Positions 17,096 to 25,066 of a stretch of DNA of 52,287 nucleotides are shown here, piece after piece. How positions within the stretch are numbered: position 1 is the first letter of the stretch; every line of letters starts with the position of its first letter. Both the position numbers and the translations under genes were made by a program. The notes beneath the pieces are model-generated. The model worked only from the letters and a program-made list of their open reading frames with translations. It did no database searches and had not been told where the DNA came from. This stretch comes from JBFELO01 sp041552055. Lineage in GTDB: Bacteria; Acidobacteriota; Thermoanaerobaculia; Thermoanaerobaculales; Sulfomarinibacteraceae. The stretch lies in contig JBFELO010000015.1 in assembly GCA_041552055.1 (NCBI GenBank), positions 1-52,287 on the forward strand. Reading direction: 5' to 3'.

Positions 17096-18305
17096 AGTCG
17101 TCGAACGGCGAGAACTGCCACACGTCGTTGTCCACGTTCAGGAAGTTCGTCGGATCAGCAAAGTCGAAGGTCTCGCGGTCGCCACCGAACGTGAAGATCG
17201 AGGGTCGCAGCCCGCGTCGACCGCCCCGGACCGCCAGCACGTCGAAGTCGTATTTGATGTCGCCCTGTGAGTCGGCGTTCCAGGGCGAGTCGCTCACCTG
17301 CTTCCAGTTCGCACCGTCCTTGCTCACCCACACATCCATCGGGTTTTCGAGCAGCCCGAACCCGCCGAACAGGATGATGTGGTTCAACAGGACCGCCGCC
17401 TGGTGACCCGGACGTGGGGACCAGTCGGCGTCGTCCGTGACCAGCTCCCAGTTCGCGCCGTCCCGCGAACGCCACACGTCATTAAAGTAGGGCGGGTCGC
17501 AGAACGGCAGCGGGTCGCAGATGAAGCCTTCTTCACCTCCGAGGAGGTACATGTAGCCGTTCTTGACCACGACCACTGCCCCGGCGCGAGGCGCCCACGG
17601 TGCATCGTCCGTCACCAACTCCCAGCTGGACCCGTCCCGCGACTTCCACACGTCGTTGAAGTAGAGGCGTGCCGGTCCCCCAGGCCCGCCGATCGAACTG
17701 TCATCGTTTTGTGAACCACCCATGACGAAGAGCTCTCCACCAAACACCACGCTGCTGAGCCCTGCCCGCGGCTCCCAGCCGGCGTCCGACGTCATCTGCG
17801 TCCAGTGCACGCCGTCGTTGCTCCGCCACACATCATTGAAGAAGTCCGAGCAGACCGGGACGCCGGGTGGACACTCCACAGGTCCCGCCCTGAAATTCTG
17901 ACCGCCGAGGACGTACATCGACGAGCCTCTCGTGACTGTCTGAAAGTAGGCTCGAGCTGGCCAGTGTCCCGGGGTGTTGGTGTCCAGAATCTTCACCCAG
18001 GTCGCGCCGCGATCCTCGCTCGTCCAGACGTCCCCCCAGATGACGCTGTCTCCGATGATCGGTGGAACACTGGGCGGGTTGGGGGTTCGCCCTCCCATGA
18101 GATAGAACCGATTGTGCAGCTCGACGACCTGGAGTCCTGCTCGAGGTGTCCAGCTCCCGTCGAACCTGTCGCTCTCCTTGATAAGGGACCACTGATACGA
18201 CTCGAAATCCGGGCCGCTCTTGCCGTTGCCTGCCTCGGTCGATGACGCCGTAGCAAGGGTCAGCACCGCAACTGTCAACACACTCCACGTCGCTCCGAAC
18301 CTCAT
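17094..18305 (-). CDS. Exported kelch-type beta-propeller protein
   Basis: ATG at 18305 follows GGAGG and opens a signal peptide (MRFGATWSVLTVAVLTLATA). The 403-residue protein consists of about five to six repeats of the form 'FNDVW-(R/K)S-x-DG-x2-WE-(L/Q)-(V/M)-T-x-DA-x-W-x-PR-x-G' followed by a hydrophobic strand and 'LGG' or 'MGG'. These are kelch-like blades; spacing of about 60-70 residues fits a propeller. Such proteins are often extracellular binding modules. There is no catalytic motif. The stop codon lies within the terminal repeat of the 16917-17095 element, so the original C-terminus may have been changed by insertion. Confidence 0.75.
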   Translation of the reverse strand: MRFGATWSVLTVAVLTLATASSTEAGNGKSGPDFESYQWSLIKESDRFDGSWTPRAGLQVVELHNRFYLMGGRTPNPPSVPPIIGDSVIWGDVWTSEDRGATWVKILDTNTPGHWPARAYFQTVTRGSSMYVLGGQNFRAGPVECPPGVPVCSDFFNDVWRSNDGVHWTQMTSDAGWEPRAGLSSVVFGGELFVMGGSQNDDSSIGGPGGPARLYFNDVWKSRDGSSWELVTDDAPWAPRAGAVVVVKNGYMYLLGGEEGFICDPLPFCDPPYFNDVWRSRDGANWELVTDDADWSPRPGHQAAVLLNHIILFGGFGLLENPMDVWVSKDGANWKQVSDSPWNADSQGDIKYDFDVLAVRGGRRGLRPSIFTFGGDRETFDFADPTNFLNVDNDVWQFSPFDD

Positions 18306-18484
18306 GAAATGACCTCCAATACAAACGTACGACGGACAACACACGGACTGCTCAGTGCCATTCCCCGTCCCGTGGAGCCAATTCTCAGGAGGCGCCTCGG
18401 AGATGCCGGGGACTAAGAGCAACGCTGTTGGATGTTTTTCGAGGCGGAAGCCGATTTCAGTTCGGCGCAGCCAAGGAGGCCGTC

Positions 18485-18982
18485 ATGACCAGACCAAACG
18501 CCATCCAACCCGGGCAGGGGCAAGAGTCGGTGTGGGATTATCCGCGTCCGCCGCACCTCGAGCCGACCAGTCGCCGGGTCGTGGTGCGGTTCGCAGGGAT
18601 CACCATCGCCGATTCACGGCGGGCCCACCGGGTGCTCGAGACGAGTCATCCTCCGACCTACTACATACCGTGGGACGACGTTCGGATGGATCTGCTCACG
18701 AGCGGCTGTAGGACCTCGTGGTGTGAGTGGAAGGGTCGTGCCGAGTACCTCACTGTCCGGGTCGGTGATCGTACGGCGGAGGACGCAGCCTGGAGATATC
18801 CGGAACCTCGAAGCGACTTTGCTCCGATCGCGGGCCACATCGCCTTCTACTGTGCCGCCATGGATCGTTGCACGGTGGACGGAGAGGTGGCGCGGCCGCA
18901 GCCCGGAGGGTTCTACGGCGGCTGGGTGACTGACGATGTGGTCGGCCCGTTCAAGGGTGGACCCGGCACCTCTGGCTGGTAA
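18485..18982 (+). CDS. DUF427 domain protein
   Basis: ATG at 18485 follows AAGGAGG. The 165-residue protein has the DUF427 core: VVRFAGITIADSRRAHRVLE, TYYIPWDDVRMDLL, then a second half with CEWKGRAEYLTV and the typical ending VGPFKGGPGTSGW. The family is a small beta-rich cytoplasmic fold of unclear activity. The ending matches the family, so the 3' end is real. Its last 70 bases overlap the end of the convergent methyltransferase gene on the other strand. Confidence 0.85.
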   Translation: MTRPNAIQPGQGQESVWDYPRPPHLEPTSRRVVVRFAGITIADSRRAHRVLETSHPPTYYIPWDDVRMDLLTSGCRTSWCEWKGRAEYLTVRVGDRTAEDAAWRYPEPRSDFAPIAGHIAFYCAAMDRCTVDGEVARPQPGGFYGGWVTDDVVGPFKGGPGTSGW

Positions 18983-20055
18983 TGGTCCCCGTGCGGGGTC
19001 TCCGCGAGACGATCACGTCCCGCGGATTGCCGAGGTGTGAGCAGGTAGTGGGAAACCCACCACTCCCGGCCCTTGCGGTAGCGGAAAAGCTCCGAGCACG
19101 CCATGAAGAACATTCGCCAGCGGGTGAACCAACGCTCCGCATCGTCGCCGTATACGGATCGGAATACCGGCATCAGAGAACCACGCCGGGCGTCCATCCG
19201 ATCGAGCCACGCCTCGAGGGTGCGGCTGTAGTGGACGCCGTTCACCTGCCAGTGGCGGGTGACTTCGAGGTGGTTCGGGAAGCGGTAGGGGAGGTCGTCG
19301 GAGGGCATGATGCCGCCGGTGAAGAAGTACCGCGCCATCCAGTCTCCGGTGGAGCGATCCTCGTATCGGTAGGCGACGTCGCGGTGGCAGAACACGTGCA
19401 GCAGGAAGGCGCCGTCGGGTCGCAACCACGACGCCACCCGCTCGAAGAGAACCTGCCAGTTCCTCATGTGCTCGAACATCTCGACCGACACGATCCGGTC
19501 GAACCGGCGATCCGTGGTGAAGGTGTTCATGTCGCAGGTCACGACCTCGACGTTCGACAATCCGTCGGCGGTGCACCGAGATCTGATGAACTCCGCCTGC
19601 GATCGCGAGTTGGAAACGGCGAACACGGAACCCTCGGGGAACCTGCGGGCGATCCGCAACGAGAGCGACCCCCATCCGCATCCAAGGTCGAGCACGTCCA
19701 TGCCGTCCTCGATCCCGGCTCGCTCGCACGTCACGTCGAGCATCGCCCGTTCGGCCCGCCCGAGATCGTCGACGCCGTCAGGCCAGAGACACGAAGAGTA
19801 CTTGAGGTCGGGCCCGAGCACTGTCTCGAAGAAGCGCGCGGGGAGCTCGTAGTGCTGCTCGTTGGCGCTGCCGGTGGCGACCGCGATCGGGCTCGAACGC
19901 ATCTCCTCGAGAAACGCATCCATAGCCCCGGAGCGGCGCTCCGCGTCGCCGGCGCGCTGGTCGCGAAGCCGCTGCTCGAGCAGCCGGCGGATCCCGTACC
20001 GAACCACCGTGTCCGGCAGCATCCTTCGTTCCGCCAGCTCGAGTGCCCATCTCAT
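18913..20055 (-). CDS. Second cyclopropane-fatty-acid-synthase-type SAM methyltransferase
   Basis: It starts at ATG 20055 in an ATGA overlap with the upstream methyltransferase, which signals translational coupling. The SAM site is VLDLGCGWGSLSLRIA, followed by VSVEMFEHM with the acidic residue conserved in CFA synthases and LLHVFCHRD, which keeps the His that in E. coli Cfa helps bind bicarbonate. The Cys position (E. coli Cys139) is Ser, with a Cys one residue on (YSSCLW). The N-terminal lipid-binding domain of full-length CFA synthases is shortened to about 80 residues. Substrate is probably an unsaturated acyl chain of a phospholipid. The Pro/Thr-rich C-terminal tail is encoded antisense to DUF427. 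Confidence 0.85.
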   Translation of the reverse strand: MRWALELAERRMLPDTVVRYGIRRLLEQRLRDQRAGDAERRSGAMDAFLEEMRSSPIAVATGSANEQHYELPARFFETVLGPDLKYSSCLWPDGVDDLGRAERAMLDVTCERAGIEDGMDVLDLGCGWGSLSLRIARRFPEGSVFAVSNSRSQAEFIRSRCTADGLSNVEVVTCDMNTFTTDRRFDRIVSVEMFEHMRNWQVLFERVASWLRPDGAFLLHVFCHRDVAYRYEDRSTGDWMARYFFTGGIMPSDDLPYRFPNHLEVTRHWQVNGVHYSRTLEAWLDRMDARRGSLMPVFRSVYGDDAERWFTRWRMFFMACSELFRYRKGREWWVSHYLLTPRQSAGRDRLAETPHGDHYQPEVPGPPLNGPTTSSVTQPP

Positions 20056-21392
20056 CGTGCCGAATCCGTCGGCGTGGCCACGCGACGCCCAACCGTAGCC
20101 ATCCGTTCGCCGGACCGCGCCAGTACGAGCTGCAGGGTGCCCAGCTTGCGCTCGGTAAACGCCGCCTCGCAAGTGGCGAGGTAGAAGTCCCAGGTCCTGA
20201 TGAAGCGATCGTCGAACCCGAGGCCGCGGACATCGTCGATTCGACGCCAGAAGCGTGCCCGCCAGCGCCTCAGCGTCGTGGCGTAGTGGGTCCCGATGTC
20301 CTCGAGGTGCTCGACAATAAAATCCGTCCGGCGCGCGATCGATCCCTGCATCGCCCCCAGCGACGGCAGATGCCCGCCCGGGAAAATGTACTTGCGAATC
20401 CAGTCCATTCCCCTGCGGTAGCGGTCGTACTCCCGGTCCGGAATGGTGATCACCTGGACCACCAGGCGACCGTTCGGTCGCAGTAGCCTGTCGCAGGCGG
20501 CGAAATAACCGTCGAGGTACCGGTGGCCGACCGCCTCGAGCATCTCGATGGAAATGATGGCGTCGAAATGCCCCTGCATGTCGCGGTAATCGGACTGGAG
20601 GACCTCGACCCGATCCTCGATCCCGAGGCGGCGCATTCGATCGCGCGCGTACCGGGCCTGTTCGGAGGACAGGGTGATCCCGGTGACGCGGCACCCGAAC
20701 TCGCCGGCGGCGTACTCGGCGAAGCCGCCCCAGCCGCAGCCGATCTCGAGCACGTGGTCGCCGCGACGGAGACCCGCCTTGGCGGCGATCATCCGGTACT
20801 TCAGGCGCTGGGCGTGCACCAGGCTCTCGTCGTGATGGTGGAATACTGCCGACGAGTAGGTCATCGAGCGATCGAGAAAGAGGCTGTAGAACTCGTTCGA
20901 CAGGTCGTAGTGGGCGTGAATGTTGCGTCGCGCCTGGCTGCGCGTGTTCGACCGGGTGAGGTGCAGCAGCCGGTCACGGAGCCTGCCGAGTGCGCCCAGC
21001 ACCGGCGAAGGCGACAGCTCCGATTCGTTGGCGATGAACAGCCGTACAACGGCAACCGGGTCTGGCGAACTCCAGTCGCCGTCGACGTAAGCCTCTCCGC
21101 CGCCGATGTCGCCGCCGCGCAGCAGGCGGCCGAAGAACCGCCAGTCGTGCACTGCGACTTCGGCCTCCGGTGAGGCGTCTGGAACCCCGAAGTTGAGGAT
21201 GGCTCCGTCCGGCAGACGTACCGCGAGTCGCCCGGTACGGAGCCCATCGAGTCGGCGCAGCACGATGCGCGCGGCCACCGTCAGTTGGGGTGCGTGATCG
21301 CGCCGCACCAGCTCTGCCGCGGGTATCGCGGGAGGCAACTCAGGCCCTGCGGCGTGGGTCGCGATGTCGTGTCTCGTCGCCGGACTGTCCAT
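20052..21392 (-). CDS. Cyclopropane-fatty-acyl-phospholipid synthase family methyltransferase
   Basis: At 446 residues it has the full CFA-synthase layout: an N-terminal SCP2-like lipid-binding domain (about 45-150), then the methyltransferase core with VLEIGCGWGGFAEYAA (SAM loop), GITLSSEQ, SIEMLEAVGHRY (Glu286) and KYIFPGGHLPSL. The bicarbonate pocket differs from E. coli Cfa: Ser181 at the Cys139 position (MTYSSAVF) and Gln313 at the His266 position (VVQVIT). The family also includes enzymes that add methyl branches, such as UfaM-type enzymes of furan fatty acid synthesis, so cyclopropanation should not be assumed. The start overlaps the DUF1365 gene by 53 bases. Confidence 0.85.
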   Translation of the reverse strand: MDSPATRHDIATHAAGPELPPAIPAAELVRRDHAPQLTVAARIVLRRLDGLRTGRLAVRLPDGAILNFGVPDASPEAEVAVHDWRFFGRLLRGGDIGGGEAYVDGDWSSPDPVAVVRLFIANESELSPSPVLGALGRLRDRLLHLTRSNTRSQARRNIHAHYDLSNEFYSLFLDRSMTYSSAVFHHHDESLVHAQRLKYRMIAAKAGLRRGDHVLEIGCGWGGFAEYAAGEFGCRVTGITLSSEQARYARDRMRRLGIEDRVEVLQSDYRDMQGHFDAIISIEMLEAVGHRYLDGYFAACDRLLRPNGRLVVQVITIPDREYDRYRRGMDWIRKYIFPGGHLPSLGAMQGSIARRTDFIVEHLEDIGTHYATTLRRWRARFWRRIDDVRGLGFDDRFIRTWDFYLATCEAAFTERKLGTLQLVLARSGERMATVGRRVATPTDSAR

Positions 21393-22152
21393 GTCGGGTT
21401 CTCCATGCGCCGGGGGGTGGTTCCGGCTTGGTGAAAAAAGGCGCCCGCTTCAACCAGAGGAGCAGGGCCTGGTAGTGGATGAGACCGAGGGTTTGCAGAC
21501 CGGTGCGCGGCTGACGAGCCAGGATGCGCACCAGGGTGCCGGAGCTGAGCGGGCGTCGCTCCGCGCTCAGTGTCGCGTCGAACGCCCTGTTGCCGTCGCG
21601 CACGACGTCGATGTGGACGGTGAGCCTGGCGCCCGGGGGAGTGACGCGAAAGCGGTACTGACCGGTGGTCGGCTGGAATGGCGAGACGTGGAAGACCTTG
21701 TCATGCTCGGATTGGACCACAGCGTTGGCAGTTTCAGCTTCGAGGAGGTAGCAGTAGGTCTCGCCGAAGGTGTTGTTGACCTCTGCCACCACCTGCCGCA
21801 GCATCTGGTCGGGGTCGTGGCAGTAGAAGAACGAGACCGGGTTGAACACGTGACCGGCCAGCCGCAGATGGGTCAGCAGGAAGATCGCGCCCCCGGGAGG
21901 CTCCACACCCTTGCTGATCAACCATCGCTCGAGCTTGCTTCGAACGTCTTCGCGGTCCGGCCCCATGTGGTCGCGGTCATCGAAGCTGATCAGGTTGGGC
22001 CGATTGTGGGACAGCAGCGGGATCCGACGGGTCACCTCCGGCAGCTCGTCGAGGTCGAGGAGGGCGTACCAGACGCGGTGGCTGAACTCACGCTCGGGGT
22101 GTGACATCCGCCGGTGGCGGATGCGGCCGACGTAGAGCGCGGAGGACGGCAT
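21340..22152 (-). CDS. DUF1365 protein of the lipid-modification operon
   Basis: The start at 22152 forms a TGATG overlap with the FAD oxidoreductase gene. The 270-residue protein has the DUF1365 blocks ALYVGRIRHRRMSHPEREF, then HLRLAGHVFNPVSFFYCHD and VAEVNNTFGETYCYLLE, and near the end LKRAPFFTKPEPPPGA. DUF1365 proteins are almost always found between a COG2907 FAD oxidoreductase and a CFA-type methyltransferase, as here; no activity is established. It is probably membrane-associated through its C-terminus. The last 20 residues are Arg-rich and unusual and may reflect the overlap with the next start. Confidence 0.85.
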   Translation of the reverse strand: MPSSALYVGRIRHRRMSHPEREFSHRVWYALLDLDELPEVTRRIPLLSHNRPNLISFDDRDHMGPDREDVRSKLERWLISKGVEPPGGAIFLLTHLRLAGHVFNPVSFFYCHDPDQMLRQVVAEVNNTFGETYCYLLEAETANAVVQSEHDKVFHVSPFQPTTGQYRFRVTPPGARLTVHIDVVRDGNRAFDATLSAERRPLSSGTLVRILARQPRTGLQTLGLIHYQALLLWLKRAPFFTKPEPPPGAWRTRHGQSGDETRHRDPRRRA

Positions 22153-23402
22153 CAGAATGTCACCCCGAGGTCGTCGGCCAGGGCAATGGCCGAGACGAGG
22201 CCGTCCTCGTGAAAGCCGTTGCGGAAGTAGGCACCGCAGAAATGCGTGCGGTTCTTGCCGTTGAGGCGGTGCAGGTCGGGCTGCGTGGCCACGGACTCGC
22301 GCGTGTACGTCGGATGGCTGTAACTCATTCGTCGAATGACCGTGTCGGGAGCCGGCTTGCGTGGTGGGTTCAGGGTGACCAGGTACTGCTCGTCGTCGGG
22401 CAGGCGCTGCAGGCGATTGAGATGGTAGGTGACTGACACGTGGTCCTGGGGCCTTCGGCCGTCCGGCAGCAGACAGTTCCAGGAGGCCCAGACCGCCCTT
22501 CTGCGTGGCAGCAGTGACGTGTCGGTGTGAAGCCAGGTGTCGTTGCGGGAGTACTGCCACGGACCGAGCAATTCACGCTCGAGCAACGACGGTTCGTGGA
22601 GCATGGCGAGCGCCTGATCGGCGTGTGCGGCGATCACCACGTGATCAAACCGATGGGCGGCACCGCTCTCCGTGTGGAGCACGACGTCGTCACCACGGAC
22701 TATCGTACGAACCCCGTCTCCGAGCTGGATCCTGTCCTCGAATCCCCGAACCATCGCTCGCACGTAGGTGTGGCTGCCGCCGACCACTGTCCGCCACTCC
22801 GGCTGTCCCGCGACCTGCAGCAGGCCGTGGTTATCGAGAAATCCGAGCAACGTGTCGCGGGGGAATTCGGCGGCGCTCCTGGTGCCGGACGACCAAATCG
22901 CCGCTGTCATTGGCAGGAGGTAGAAGCGCGCGAAAGCTTCGCCGAACGATCCCTCGCGCAAAAAGTCTCCGACCGTTGCGGATGGGTTGCCCTGGCCAGC
23001 GAGCAGCTTCCGGCCCACGCGTCCGAAACGGACGATGTCGAAGAGCATTCTGAGAAACGTCGGCGACACGATCAGCGAGGGACGCGCGAAGAGCCCACCC
23101 AGACTGTGCACGGCGTACTCGAGATCCGGGTCGGCGCAGCTGACCGCAAAGGACATTTCGCTGGGCTGGGTCGCCACCTCGAGCTCCGCGAAGACGCGCG
23201 TGAGGTTGGGGTAGGTCTTCTCGTTGTAGACGATGAACCCTGTGTCGAGCGGCAGCGCGCGGCCGGCGGCATCGAGCACCACCGTGTGGGTATGCCCTCC
23301 GAGGCGATCACTCATCTCGAACAGGCGGACTTCATGGCGGCGCGCCAGCAGCCATGCCGCGGCGAGCCCGGAGATGCCGCTGCCGACGATCGCGACTCTC
23401 AT
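22152..23402 (-). CDS. FAD-dependent amine-oxidase-like oxidoreductase (COG2907 type)
   Basis: The N-terminus is a Rossmann dinucleotide site, VAIVGSGISGLAAAWLLAR, followed by the FAD-binding RLGGHTHTV block and, near the C-terminus, a region with HFCGAYFRNGFHEDGLVSA that fits the FAD-closing segment of NAD(P)-binding amine oxidases. Length is 416 residues, normal for COG2907. It heads an operon of four overlapping genes. In Rhodobacter sphaeroides, flavoproteins next to CFA-type methyltransferases take part in fatty-acid methylation and desaturation on the way to furan fatty acids; a comparable lipid-oxidation role is a reasonable inference here, not shown by sequence. Confidence 0.85.
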   Translation of the reverse strand: MRVAIVGSGISGLAAAWLLARRHEVRLFEMSDRLGGHTHTVVLDAAGRALPLDTGFIVYNEKTYPNLTRVFAELEVATQPSEMSFAVSCADPDLEYAVHSLGGLFARPSLIVSPTFLRMLFDIVRFGRVGRKLLAGQGNPSATVGDFLREGSFGEAFARFYLLPMTAAIWSSGTRSAAEFPRDTLLGFLDNHGLLQVAGQPEWRTVVGGSHTYVRAMVRGFEDRIQLGDGVRTIVRGDDVVLHTESGAAHRFDHVVIAAHADQALAMLHEPSLLERELLGPWQYSRNDTWLHTDTSLLPRRRAVWASWNCLLPDGRRPQDHVSVTYHLNRLQRLPDDEQYLVTLNPPRKPAPDTVIRRMSYSHPTYTRESVATQPDLHRLNGKNRTHFCGAYFRNGFHEDGLVSAIALADDLGVTF

Positions 23403-23655
23403 GGCGTCGTTTCCAACTCATCACCTTCAGAATGCGGTCCGATGCCACTCGGTCCGGGGTGCCTGTACATCATACACAGCAGGGGCAACGGCATCGAGCC
23501 GCGAAAACTTTCAGGCCGTTGTGTTGGAGACAAGCAGCCGACCCATCGACCGAACGCCGCCGAACAGGCCGAGCCCCTGTCCTCGATTGGGCCGCTGTGG
23601 CCAGGTGTCGAAATCAGTCGGTGCTTCCTCCTGGAAGTGACGGAGGAGGTCGTTC

Positions 23656-24720
23656 TCAGATCTCGGTACGGCAGAAGCAGGACACCCGTGGGTTGATGTC
23701 GGAGCGCGCCCACGCCGTGCGCACCAGCTCGTCGGTGGCCTCGGCCTCCTCGACCCGGCCCTGCTCGAGCAACAGGGCGCCGAGCGAGTGACGCACCGGC
23801 TGCATCCAGCCGCGCGGCTCGTCGTAGCGCAGCCCGTCGTCGCGCCTTACCGCCTCCCGCAGCAACTCGAACGCACGCTCGTAATTGCCGCGGCGGTACT
23901 CCAGCTCGCCCTCGGCCATGGGTCGGGCCACCTCGAGCACCACCCGAGCGGTGCTGTTGCCTATGTAGTAGCTCTCCGGCACCTCTGAGATGGCCTTCTC
24001 GAGCGCGGCGAACTCCTGCTGTGACTCCTCGACCCGTCCCAGGGACGACAGCGCCACGGACCGTCCGTAGTGCCACGTCGCGGTCGACACCGGCAGGTCC
24101 GACGGCGGCGCCGGCTCCTCGAGCAGTTCGTGCCACATGCCGAACCGCACCATGACGTGGATCGGTGCGACCAGGAAGCCGTCCAGAAACTCTGGAAGCT
24201 CCCGCACCAGTTCGAGGGGAACCTCGTCGATCATCTCGCGGGCGGTTCGCAACGCGACCTCGCGCTGGGCCTCGAACATCGCCGCGTAGGCGAGGAAGTG
24301 GTAGTTGTGGGCCCGATACAGGGTGTAGAAGCCGTGTCGGCCGACGCGCTCCACGTAGCCGAGATCGGCCACGATCGCGCGCTGGACGGCCTCGTGCGCT
24401 GCAAGCGAGGTAGCCTCGTCCATGGCCGGGTTGTTGATGTTCGGCCCGAGTGCGAGTGCCACGCCCCACGGAGCCATGGCGCACTCCGGGTCGAGCAGGG
24501 AGACCTGCTCGAATGATCGGATCGCCTCCTCGTGGTTGAAGCCGAAGTACAGGGTCAGGCCCTGGTCGAAGTACGGCTGCGCGTTGATGGAACGGGTGGA
24601 GACCTCGCGCTGGTAGTCACCCAGGTTGTCGAACATTACCGCCGAAGGCTGAACTCCAGACGGTCGGCAACGGATCGAAAACGCCAAAGAAAGAACTGCG
24701 GCCAAAACCGACCTGTGCAT
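23656..24720 (-). CDS. Exported TPR protein, shortened relative to its family
   Basis: ATG at 24720 gives an N-terminal hydrophobic segment (MHRSVLAAVLSLAFSIRC) preceded by a GAGGTGGG site. The mature part opens with LGDYQREVSTRSINAQPYF and FDQGLTLYFGFNHEEAIRSF, the start of a recognisable family of exported TPR proteins, and continues CAMAPWGVALALGPNINNP. Relatives I know run to about 550 residues, with a long middle containing a GANHLYIHAVEAS-type block. Here that block is absent: the text passes from HEAVQRA to IVADLGYVERVG. Near the end EEAEATDELVRTAW also seems to skip a repeat before the final SCFC motif. It may be a paralogue with two in-frame deletions. 354 residues. Confidence 0.65.
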   Translation of the reverse strand: MHRSVLAAVLSLAFSIRCRPSGVQPSAVMFDNLGDYQREVSTRSINAQPYFDQGLTLYFGFNHEEAIRSFEQVSLLDPECAMAPWGVALALGPNINNPAMDEATSLAAHEAVQRAIVADLGYVERVGRHGFYTLYRAHNYHFLAYAAMFEAQREVALRTAREMIDEVPLELVRELPEFLDGFLVAPIHVMVRFGMWHELLEEPAPPSDLPVSTATWHYGRSVALSSLGRVEESQQEFAALEKAISEVPESYYIGNSTARVVLEVARPMAEGELEYRRGNYERAFELLREAVRRDDGLRYDEPRGWMQPVRHSLGALLLEQGRVEEAEATDELVRTAWARSDINPRVSCFCRTEI

Positions 24721-24870
24721 CGACGGCCCACCTCTCTCCTCGGCACACCCGCCCTGATCCCTGGTGCCGTGCCAGACTCGGACCCCCGGTTCGGTGATCG
24801 CGTGTCGGCCTCGGTCTGCGGTGTGCTGTCGATTTAGGAGAACAGGTCTCAACGAGGGTCTGTTTTCAGT

Positions 24871-24947
24871 GCAATTCCCGCAGCGTAGCGCCGCGGGAAT
24901 TGCAGTGGATCCCGAATGGGAGTGAGTGATTGAGGCCATGGTTTCAC
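24871..24947 (+). repeat. Intergenic palindromic element, copy 4
   Basis: Arms gcaattcccgc (24871-24881) and gcgggaattgc (24893-24903) are perfect over 11 bases. The spacer starts agtggatcc as in copy 3. The terminal box, catggtttcac at 24937, is the most diverged, but it sits at the same 33-base distance. The copy lies in the 346-bp divergent gap between the TPR gene and the S46 peptidase gene. Confidence 0.7.
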
Positions 24948-25066
24948 GTTGAGATCCTCGTCGTGGGCCGGTAGCGGGAGTTGAGCGCACCGCCATTGCC
25001 GATGGTCTGGTAGGATGTCGCCGGTGTCAGAACGGGCACCGTTTCGAGAGGACGAGGAGGTTACAG

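Noticed and set aside
21340..22560. Longer start for the DUF1365 gene (406 codons)
   Set aside because: The N-terminal extension reads Arg/Pro/His-rich and overlaps the FAD oxidoreductase gene; family similarity begins at the ATG at 22152 in the TGATG overlap.
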